Shown here one piece after another: positions 9,560 to 17,059 of a stretch of 27,006 nucleotides of DNA (within the stretch, counting starts at the first letter, position 1; each line of letters starts with the position of its first letter). The translations under genes were made by a program, and so were the position numbers. The notes under the pieces were generated by a model. That model saw only the letters and a list, made by a program, of their open reading frames with translations, searched no databases and was not told the origin of the DNA. This DNA comes from Fragilaria crotonensis (lineage: Eukaryota > Bacillariophyta > Fragilariophyceae > Fragilariales > Fragilariaceae), in assembly GCA_022925895.1 (NCBI GenBank), contig JAKSYS010000763.1, positions 1-27,006 of the forward strand, written 5' to 3'.

Positions 9560-10395
9560 TTGACCTGATCACACAGGAGATGTGGGACGACGTGATGAAT
9601 CGACTCCAAAAATGCGATGACGACGCTCGATCAATTGGCGTGATCAAGCTCTTCGGCACGCGAACGAAGGGTTATCCATTACATGCTTTATGCAAGAAAA
9701 GGAGTTTTCCTATGCCAGTGCTTACTGCGTTGACAATAGCCATGCCCGCAGCTGTGACAACCACTGTGGGCCCCTCCAAAAGTCTCCCCATTCACATTGC
9801 GTGCACCAGGAATGCGCCACTACTAGCAATCGAGCACCTTGTTTCCCTCCACCCGGAGAGTCTTCATTTCCCTGATTCGGAAGGTAACCTTCCTATTCAC
9901 CTTGCTTGCTCAGTGGGTGAAGAATCTGTGGTGACATTCCTCGCCTCCGTTAGTCCTGAGTCTGTTCGAATGACAAACTCAAAGCTCCAAATGCCTCTAC
10001 ACTTGGCATGCAATCGATACAACATTTCAATTGGTGTGGTCGAGCTGCTCTTGATGCGATATCCCCAGGCAGCAAAACATAAAGATTGGCAACATCAGGT
10101 CCCCCTTCACAAGGCCGTAACGTGGAGGGCGAACGTCGGCGTGCTTGGAGCACTTCTGAATGTCGTCCCGGACGCCACTCGCTTCCGCGACAAGCGATCA
10201 CTGACACCATACAAAATCGGGCGGAAGCTCTTGGGCTTCAACTCTGATGATCCCACCATCAAACTGCTTCGACGTCATCGGTTCAAGCATGGCATGTTCG
10301 CATTTCGAATATTCGATGCTGTTCTTTTCAGCATCGAGAATGTGAGGGATAAGGTGCTACCAACGAAGAGATCAAGAACAGCAAGGGCTTCCTGA
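9511..10395 (+). CDS. Ankyrin-repeat protein
   Basis: Encodes 294 residues without signal peptide or membrane segment, so probably an intracellular protein-binding scaffold. Repeats recur every 34-37 residues, each with the ankyrin TPLHxAC-type turn and the following helix: GYPLHALC (54), SLPIHIAC (91), NLPIHLAC (126), MPLHLAC (161) and VPLHKAV (197). The linking segments have the LLxxxPxAxxxxDxxG pattern. The N-terminal 50 residues (LFPSASLIDLITQEMWDDVMNRL) form the short helical cap seen in the large ankyrin families of diatoms. The basic C-terminus (RRHRFKHG, TKRSRTARAS) is outside the repeats. The ATG at 9511 is the first in frame; an overlapping upstream frame begins at 9455. The partner and pathway are unknown. 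Confidence 0.85.
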   Translation: MDKLGNQVDLFPSASLIDLITQEMWDDVMNRLQKCDDDARSIGVIKLFGTRTKGYPLHALCKKRSFPMPVLTALTIAMPAAVTTTVGPSKSLPIHIACTRNAPLLAIEHLVSLHPESLHFPDSEGNLPIHLACSVGEESVVTFLASVSPESVRMTNSKLQMPLHLACNRYNISIGVVELLLMRYPQAAKHKDWQHQVPLHKAVTWRANVGVLGALLNVVPDATRFRDKRSLTPYKIGRKLLGFNSDDPTIKLLRRHRFKHGMFAFRIFDAVLFSIENVRDKVLPTKRSRTARAS

Positions 10396-11120
10396 GCTGA
10401 CCGCTTACGGTATCACTGCTGTCGATTCCTTGCAAGTTTCATGCACGCACATAGTAGAGAGTCGACGACTGTGAAAGCTAGTGAGGGAAAGGGTCTCGAC
10501 TGATATGGAGGAGGAATGTGCGAGAGTAAGTTAGTCTTACCCCTGGGATGGGCAGTCGCAAACTCTTCTGTAACCGATGGTACTTTTACGGAAATCGCGT
10601 GCTAGGGGTCAGTGTTTAAGCATTGTGACATCCAAGTTGTCCTTCAATCAAGAGTCTTCAGATTCGTGTTCCTCCCAACGTCGCAACCAAAGATCGGATC
10701 ATGGCTTACCTTTTCCATGTGATGCCGCTGACTGGAATTAAAATAATAGACTTAATGTCCTAGATTGCCCGATGCAGGCGAGACTAACCACATGCATAGC
10801 CTATCTCTTGATCCGATAGATAATCGTCGGCGGAAGCGCGATTGCTCCTGTTATGTGCGAGTTGACCTTTTTTTATAGTGCCCTAATACCGATAGTCTTC
10901 GTGTCTTTATACTTCGTATGCACATTCACTACGGGTACGAGTACCGGTACCCTAGTATTTTTTCGACGGTCAAAATCCAGTACAAGTACCGCGACGAGTT
11001 TATACAACACAGTCAAGTACGCCGAGTGATACAGACCCTGGTATTTAAATAATACATACTCCGAGTACAGCTATATCTATGCATATGTCATACAAGTAAA
11101 ACGATGGATTGAAGTGAGTC
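10396..11120. other. Spacer without gene
   Basis: No open frame of note. GTAC words are dense from 10935 to 11070. GTCATACAAGTAAA at 11088 resembles GTCATACAATTAAA at 17117, outside the other end of the accessory block. Confidence 0.5.
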
Positions 11121-11144
11121 CCCGTCTGTGTCCCCATTTCGAGC
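11121..11144 (+). repeat. Left inverted repeat of the candidate element
   Basis: 24 bp, beginning CCCGTCTGTG and ending CATTTCGAGC. Identical on the opposite strand to 17036-17059. A 24-bp match is not expected by chance in 27 kb. Confidence 0.85.
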
Positions 11145-11457
11145 CGTCCATGCATTTCAAAGCGAACTTCATAGTGAAGGGATATATCTTATGATGTGAA
11201 TGGAAAAAATATAGCACATGTATACTTTTATATTAATATATTTTAACGGCTAAATCACAGATCGATCGATGTTGCGACAGCATAGGAATCTTGGTTTCCC
11301 TTTTTTTGAAAAAAAATGTGCTGTTCAAGTTCGAGGATGTTACTAGCATTTTGTGTGTCCTTCACACAAAACACACACAAATTTCAAACCAGCCCCATTA
11401 CCATTCTTGTCCCTCCTACTCTTCTCCTTTGTTCCCCACTTTGCATTTTGTTTCTGT
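11145..11457. other. AT-rich leader of the accessory block with a short hairpin
   Basis: No gene. A perfect 9-bp stem (TTTTGTGTG / CACACAAAA, loop TCCTT) occupies 11349-11371, followed by CA-rich and then C/T-rich sequence. Runs of T and A (CCCTTTTTTTGAAAAAAAA, near 11298) form another weak inverted repeat. Confidence 0.5.
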
Positions 11458-11930
11458 AACGCTCACAGTTCACAGAGGAGTCAGGTAAGTTGGGCAATGA
11501 TGTTTTGCGGTGTTTGTGATGGATGTTTGTTACTGTTTTTTGACGCTTGTTATTTCATTTCATTTTGGCGCGGCTTGTTGTACTGTATGGGACTGCCGCT
11601 TGTTTCTGCAACGCTCACAGTTCACAGAGGAGTCAGGTAAGTTGTGCAATGATGTTGTTGCAGTGTTTGTGATGGATGTTTGTTACTGTTTTGTTGATGC
11701 TTGTTACTTCATTTCATTTTGGCGCGGCTTGTTGTACTGTATGGGACTGCCGCTTGTTTCTGCAACGCTCACAGTTCACAGAGGAGTCAGGTAAGTTGTG
11801 CAATGATGTTTTTGCGGTGTTTGTGATGGATGTTTGTTACTGTTTTGTTGATGCTTGCTGTTACTTCATTTCATTTTGGCGCGGCTTGTTGTACTACTGT
11901 GCTGCTTTTTGTACTGTATGGGACTACCGT
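11458..11930 (+). repeat. 152-154-bp tandem repeat, three units
   Basis: Units begin AACGCTCACAGTTCACAGAG at 11458, 11610 and 11764, giving periods of 152 and 154 bp with few differences. The third unit runs into the 126-bp array. Each unit contains TCAGGTAAGTTG, a perfect 5' splice-site consensus, and ends in TTGTACTGTATGGGACTGCC. That end is the apparent seed of the following array, because the array repeats TTGTACTGTATGGGATCT. An open frame passes through the units, but they are better explained as non-coding. Confidence 0.85.
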
Positions 11931-11940
11931 TTGTTTCTTG

Positions 11941-12715
11941 TACTGTCTGGGATCTCGTACTACTGCTGCGTGGGATCTTGTACTACCGTGCGCTTTCGTA
12001 CTGCACTGTATGGGATCTCGTACTACTGCTGCATTGGATCTCGTACTACCGTGTCATTTGTTGTACTGTATGGGATCTTGTACTACTGCTGCATGGGATC
12101 TTGTACTACCATGCCGTTTCTCGTACTCGTACTGTATGGGATCTCGTACTACTGCTGCATGGGATCTCGTACTACCGTGTCATTTGTTGTACTGTATGGG
12201 ATCTTGTACTACTGCTGCATGGGATCTTGTACTACCGTGCCGTTTCTCGTACTCGTACTGTATGGGATCTCGTACTACTGCTGCATGGGATCTCGTACTA
12301 CCGTGTCATTTCTTGTACTGTATGGGATCTTGTACTACTGCTGCATGGGATCTTGTACTACCGTGCCGTTTCTCGTACTCGTACTGTATGGGATCTCGTA
12401 CTACTGCTGCATGGGATCTCGTACTACCGTGTCATTTCTTGTACTGTATGGGATCTTGTACTACTGCTGCATGGGATCTTGTACTACGTGCCGTTTCCCG
12501 TGCTCGTACTGTATGGGATCTCGTACTACTGCTGCATGGGATCTCGTACTACCGTGTCATTTCTTGTACTGTATGGGATCTTGTACTACCGCGTGGGATC
12601 TCGTACTACCGTGTCATTTCTTGTACTGTGTGGGATCTTGTACTACCGCGTGGGATCTCGTACTACCGTGTCATTTCTTGTACTGTGTGGGATCTCGTAC
12701 CGCGTGGAATCTCGT
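11941..12715 (+). repeat. 126-bp higher-order tandem array of the GGGATCTYGTAC motif
   Basis: I count 25 copies of GATCTYGTAC, starting at 11951, 11974, 12014, 12037, 12074 and so on to 12691. In the regular part the spacings alternate 23, 43, 23 and 37 nt, summing to 126 nt. Four 126-bp steps (12014, 12140, 12266, 12392) are exact and a fifth is 125 because of one lost C near 12487. The last copies shorten to a 57-nt period (20 + 37). Y is T or C in a fixed alternation by pair: the CTCG pair, then the CTTG pair. All three forward frames are open throughout, since 126 is a multiple of 3 and the unit lacks forward stops; the resulting Tyr/Cys/Trp-rich peptides have no credible protein character. 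Confidence 0.9.
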
Positions 12716-12730
12716 TCAAAACCAAACGGC

Positions 12731-12858
12731 CAACGCTCAATGGCGCACTCCAACGCTCGATGGTGCACTCAACCAGCACTCCTAACGTATCATTACTGCG
12801 CCATGTATGATTGTCTGATACGTTATGGGCTGGCGTTGGAGTGCGCCATTGAGCGTTG
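12731..12858. repeat. Nested perfect inverted repeats
   Basis: Outer arms of 26 bp (12731-12756 and 12833-12858, starting CAACGCTCAATGGCGCACTC) are perfect reverse complements. Inside them a second pair, TAACGTATCA (12783-12792) and TGATACGTTA (12816-12825), is also perfect. A degenerate direct copy of the outer arm follows it at 12751-12770 (CAACGCTCGATGGTGCACTC). The structure sits just after the 126-bp array and would form a two-stage stem in DNA or RNA. Confidence 0.85.
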
Positions 12859-12889
12859 CACGGTTCGATGGATGATAGTATCCGACACC

Positions 12890-12931
12890 CGTTGCATACT
12901 CACAAGACCGCGTTGCATACTCACAAGACCG
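12890..12931. repeat. 21-bp direct duplication
   Basis: Two exact, adjacent copies of a 21-bp unit that starts CGTTGCATACTCACAAG, at 12890-12910 and 12911-12931. Confidence 0.85.
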
Positions 12932-13013
12932 CTGCTGGGAAAGGTCCTCCATCCTCACTCAGTGACTTAAAGAGCTTCTCTCATTAATTCAAATAGCTCC
13001 CATTTTTACTCAT

Positions 13014-14474
13014 TGACATTGTATGTGGCAGCAGTAGTGCCGCGACCAATGGTACTTGGACCATGTTGCAAGCTTCATCGTGAAAAAGGTCACTGCTAGC
13101 CCCCAGCACATTGTACCTGGTAGCAGTAGCGCCGAGATCATCGGGAGTGGGAACATGATTCGTAGTTGCGTTGTGAAAAAGGTCACTGCTAGCCATCATG
13201 GTAGCAGTAGCACCGAGATCAACGCGACAACAATCATGAGGCCTGCTACCGGTGTGAAAAAGGCCACTGCTAGCCATGACATTGTACTTGGTGGCAGCAG
13301 TAGCACCGAGATCAATGCAAGTTTCAGCATGATGCCTCGTACTGTTGCAAAAAAGGCCACTGCTAGCCATGACATTGTCATAAGTACTAACAGGAGCACT
13401 GATGACATCGAATCAAAACGTGGCTTCGAATGCAAACGTGGCTTCCAACACCTGTACAAGTCAACAACTACAAACTCGAGCCGCAGAGTGAATGAGGCCT
13501 ACAAGGCTACAGTTAGGAATGGTGCTCCAAAAAGCAAAAATGCCATGAGACGTGACAAAGCAAAAGCAAGAAAGATTGCGTGCCTGACGGAAGTTGTGTC
13601 ATCAAGTGTTCATGCATTGGGAAGGGCATTTCTGAGCACTCGACCAGTGTTTTACAGTGGAACCAAAAATCGAACGCTTCCAAACCCAATTCCGAATGGG
13701 ATTATGTTATCTGCAGTTGAGGATTTGCGTGTGATTGATACAATTTCTGGTGCTCGAATGTTGTCATCGACCGGAGATACCGTTTTTATTTTGATTCCAC
13801 GTCATGACGCAATCAAGGACAATACTTATGTGAAGAGGACATTGATGGCACTGTATGCTCTAGACAAAGGGAAAAGGGTTTCGAAGTGAGAGGGAAATCA
13901 AGAATCACAGTTGCGAAGACAATGGGAAGTACGCAACTGTCGGCTTGAAACCAAGGAGAGGGTCGACAGGCGTATCCGAGTTTTGGCCTGAGAAGTTGGG
14001 TGAGACTGATAGAGAGGTGATTAGAAAAGTAATGAGTAGATGTCAGGAAGTTGCCAAAGGGTATCTACCATCAACTGAAGTCCGAGGACTTCTTTTGCTC
14101 AATTGCTTGGGGGTGGCAGCAAATAAGTGGAGTGACATTGAATCCTCTGGGGTAGCCTTGCATGTGGGAAGAATTACTATTTGAATTCTCATGTGGATGA
14201 AGACTTTTCTATTCCTTGACAACTGTTGCTTCGAACAGGAGTGCAAGACAATGATTGTTACATGATGGAAGCCGCCATTTGCAACTACTTTACGTTTGCC
14301 GAACAAGGAATTGCTGTGGCGCTGAGGCCTGGTGACATGCTGATCTTCAATCCGCTTTATCATCACTGCTTGTCGTCACGAACGGCAAGGTATGAAAACG
14401 ATGATGTCTTCTGCTTGTCTTTGTATTTGAAAACTGCAGTTGTTGGACAGAATGACAATCGTTTACCTATGTAA
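13014..14474 (+). pseudogene. 2-oxoglutarate/Fe(II)-oxygenase-like protein, multiply frameshifted
   Basis: Coding-like sequence continues over 1.4 kb but changes frame several times. N-terminal part (13056-13889): four repeats of KK[VA]TAS...GSSSTEI, then a basic linker (MRRDKAKARK) and a globular part (RPVFYSGTKNRTLPNPIPNG, GDTVFILIPRHDAIKD). After a frame change near 13870-13877 (a run of A) the text reads DNGKYATVGLKPRRGSTG and SEFWPEKLGETDREV. A second change near a GGGG run (14148) gives SLACGKNYYLNSHVDEDF, with the HxD pair of the double-stranded beta-helix oxygenases. After further breaks at 14205-14235 comes EQGIAVALRPGDMLIFNPLY followed by HHCLSSR, carrying the distal His and the Arg expected for 2-oxoglutarate. 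It ends at 14474. I remember a repeated diatom gene family with this C-terminus, and TET/JBP-type oxygenases ride on some transposons, but no substrate can be assigned. The 5' end is uncertain; repeats start at about 13014. Confidence 0.6.
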
Positions 14475-14556
14475 TTTGTTTAATTGTGTTCTTGGTAGCT
14501 TGCGTTTGCTATCATCGTCGTCGCAGTTGTTGTCACTTTGGTTGCAGTCGTCCTGG

Positions 14557-14818
14557 GATCTCGTACCGCGTACCGCGTGGGATCTCGTACTACCGTGCCG
14601 TTTCTCGTACTGTATGTGCGTATGGGATCTCGTACTATCGCGTGGGATCTCATACCGCGTTGGATCTCATACAACACCGTTTCTCGTACTGCGTGGGATC
14701 GTTTGGCGTGGGATCTCGTACTAGCAACCGCGTGGGATCTCGTACTGTGTGGGATCTCGTACAGCGTGGGATCTCGTACAATTGTACAGCGTGGGATCTT
14801 GTACAGCGCGGGATCAAA
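14557..14818 (+). repeat. Second, irregular array of the GGGATCTCGTAC motif
   Basis: About 12-13 copies of GGGATCTCGTAC or close variants, in the same orientation as the array at 11941-12715 but with irregular spacing (15-45 nt) and a GCG-rich linker (ACCGCGTGGGATCTCGTAC). It starts about 80 bp after the stop of the oxygenase-like remnant. Together the two arrays bracket that gene. Confidence 0.85.
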
Positions 14819-14883
14819 ACATGAGTCACTACAAATATGTGACCATGAGGAACTACAACATGAGTTTGTAATTGATGTTTAAG

Positions 14884-14980
14884 TACTTCTACTAACTTTT
14901 TATTCATTTCTTTTCTTTCGGACGACACTAGCGTGAGTACTTCCAACTCTCTTCTTCTTACCTTTCTAGTACTCTTTGTC
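14884..14980 (+). other. Splice-acceptor-like sequences downstream of the second array
   Basis: TACTAAC at about 14886, a T/C-rich tract and ACACTAG near 14931 together resemble a branch point, polypyrimidine tract and 3' splice site. GTGAGT follows at once, and then TTCTTCTTACCTTTCTAG, a second acceptor-like end. They may belong to a plus-strand transcript through the repeats. No plus-strand exon can be shown after them. Confidence 0.3.
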
Positions 14981-15020
14981 ATCTGTTGCGAAGCACCTTC
15001 ACGAAAGTTTGCAACTGCCT

Positions 15021-16607
15021 CTAAGCGGGAGAAACCTCGTCAAAGAAAGGAATCCTCTGCATCCCAACTATCTTCCTTGTTGCTGACAGCAGCTTAGACA
15101 ACCCGTCATTGCTGAAGAAGCGTTGCTCGATCGAAAAGTTTGAGTGACATGTGCAACAGCATTCCTGCCCACCTGCGCACTTCGGGCACAGGTTTCCTTC
15201 ATCACAAGAACCCTTATGGGCAGTTGATGCACCAAAAGCTCCAGTGTGATTGAAAGCACTGTTCTGTGCATCAACATTGATGTTCATGACATGGAACCGA
15301 CGATGCATTTCCAAGCCATAACACTGGCTGCACACGTTGAAATCCTTTTGTAGCAGCTGCTCACATCCCCAACAGTGCATATATGTGTTTGATAACTCAT
15401 GATAGCAAAGACTGCAAGAGTATCCTGTGTTATCATATGGATCAACAGGAAACACAGACAGATTCTGAAGCATCAGTCTCACGTGAGCAATAATGATTGT
15501 GCTCAGAACTGGATCCCCTGTTCCTCCCAGTCCTGATTATAGTGAGAAGCCAGGTGGCTGTATTGTCGTGTACAAGAAGAATGTAATCAAGGCTTTCCTC
15601 ATTGCGCAAGTAGTGCACAAGTCTTTCAGCTGGTGATTGACCTAAGTCCACTGCAGTACCGCCACCAGGACCGACCTGATTTCCTCGTGCCAGCACACCT
15701 CCTCAGCTGGTCAGAGGAAAGAGATGCCAGTTCGCTCCACAATCAGAGCCTGCACAATTGCAGGCTCTGAATTCAGTGAAATGCATTGCCTAGATAACTC
15801 AAGTTCCAATTGCGGCACAGTGTGATACGACAATCGGACATCAGCAGGTTCCTTTTTGGTGACCTTCATGGGATTTACACCCTGTCCCATCCGCACAAAA
15901 GTACCAGCGTCCAGCAACGTTGTTGTTAAGGCCATCATTTGGTTCCCAATATAGTGAGAATGCAAATGGACATATTGACTCCTTGTTTGCTGCTGAGGGG
16001 CGAATGCGTTTGACGAACGACCGGAAGACTTGTACTGGTTGATGTTGTTGTCGTTGTTGTTGTCGTTATTATCATTGTCATTGTCGTTGTCATCAATCTT
16101 GTTCCTCAAAAGATCCTTCTTGTCGTCATGAGCTCGAGAGTGCTGACAAAAGAATCGCAGTTTATTCGATGCCTTCTCCCAACCTTTGGATGCCACTTTG
16201 AAACCTGCCTGGGCACATGCCACTGCAATAAATGGGATCACATGCTCTTTTCGGGATGAGGGACTGTTGGAATTAAAGCGACGAGGCAGATATTGACGAA
16301 GGTGCTTGCAATTGTCATCCCGATTGCTACGCATTCCGGTCCCAATGAAGTCAGCAAGATTAACAGTCCTGATGGACTCATCACCGTCGCCAACTTGAAC
16401 TTCACTGTCACCAACCTGAACTTCACTGTCACCAACCTGAACTTCATCCTCACCAACAACCTGAACTTTGTCCTCACCAACAACCTGAACTTCGTCCTCA
16501 CAAACCTGCCCTTCAACAAGCTGAACTTCTATAGGAAGAAATTCAGTGACCCATTGTTTATTCACCTCAACAAGAGCAGTAATGCGACTGAGGACAAATG
16601 GATCCAT
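15021..16607 (-). pseudogene. Cysteine-rich (zinc-binding-like) protein with EVQV repeats, frameshifted
   Basis: Minus strand, ATG at 16607. The first frame (to 15711) has tandem EVQVVGED / EVQVGDS repeats (about residues 38-72), then a basic region (RSNRDDNCKHLRQYLPRRF, KVASKGWEKASNKLRFFCQ), a low-complexity Asp/Asn run (DNDNDNDNNDNNNDNN), and VPQLELELSRQCISLNSEP. A second frame (15696-15442) reads AERLVHYLRNEESLDYI followed by LLVHDNTATWLLTIIR. A third frame, joined near the C4/C3 runs at 15515-15527, carries a long Cys array. It runs YSCSLCYHEL, MHCWGCEQLL, FNVCSQC, CPKC and CCCTCH, ending at 15021. The spaced CxxC pairs suggest two or more zinc sites and resemble, from memory, the Cys-rich part of some diatom and oomycete JmjC proteins. 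No JmjC core is seen. Convergent with the oxygenase-like remnant. Probably a decayed gene of the same element. Confidence 0.55.
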
Positions 16608-17035
16608 TAGTAGTGAAGTAGCTCGTGTGCCCCTCCTTCACAATGGTTGCCCCGCAGTCGATCAATTGTTGTTGTGTGCTGTGTTGATCGTGATGTGTTG
16701 TTGTGTGTGCGTTGTTGTGTGTGCGTTGTTGTGTGTGCGTTGTGTTGCTTAGTTTGTTTGTTCTCAGTTTTGTGATGAGAGAACCCGCGCCAAAAAACAA
16801 ATGACAACAAGAGCAGAGGATGATAGATCCAAGTCACAAAACTTTTTTGAATATCACATCATGCAAGATTCCATTGAGGCAGTTGTAACACATGTATTAA
16901 ATAACGTCTCACAACCGTAAGTCAAATAGTCAAAAAAATGAAACGGTAAAAAAACGGCAATTGTATGACATAGACCATATAGTACTTTAATAGTATTTAA
17001 TTGTACAGTGTAAAAATAATTAGCTGGCTTGATGC
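16608..17035. other. Right flank of the accessory block, no gene
   Basis: Contains a GT-rich imperfect tandem repeat (GTTGTTGTGTGTGC, about 16680-16745) just upstream of the minus-strand gene, then AT-rich DNA up to the right inverted repeat. Confidence 0.5.
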
Positions 17036-17059
17036 GCTCGAAATGGGGACACAGACGGG
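17036..17059 (-). repeat. Right inverted repeat of the candidate element
   Basis: Exact reverse complement of 11121-11144; begins GCTCGAAATG and ends ACAGACGGG on the plus strand. Confidence 0.85.

Larger units (their letters stand above)
11121..17059. mobile_element. Candidate composite element bounded by a perfect 24-bp inverted repeat
   Basis: The sequence at 11121-11144 (begins CCCGTCTGTG, ends CATTTCGAGC) is exactly the reverse complement of 17036-17059. Between them lie the only complex tandem arrays of the window and two broken genes that converge: a 2-oxoglutarate/Fe(II)-oxygenase-like gene (+) and a cysteine-rich gene (-). This is how a decayed DNA transposon or a larger passenger-carrying element would look. 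Against it: no transposase is recognised, outside the 24 bp only GAG is shared at the outer edge, and no convincing target-site duplication flanks the repeats (GTC on the left against CTC on the right). A pair of unrelated short repeats that happen to face each other remains possible. Confidence 0.45.

Noticed and set aside
11941-12715. CRISPR-like array
   Set aside because: The intervals between motifs are themselves repeated, not unique spacers, no cas-like gene exists, and the context is eukaryotic.
11676-12970. Long proteins of 326-371 residues
   Set aside because: Three overlapping frames are open only because of the 126-bp repeat unit; composition is unlike any folded or secreted protein family I know.
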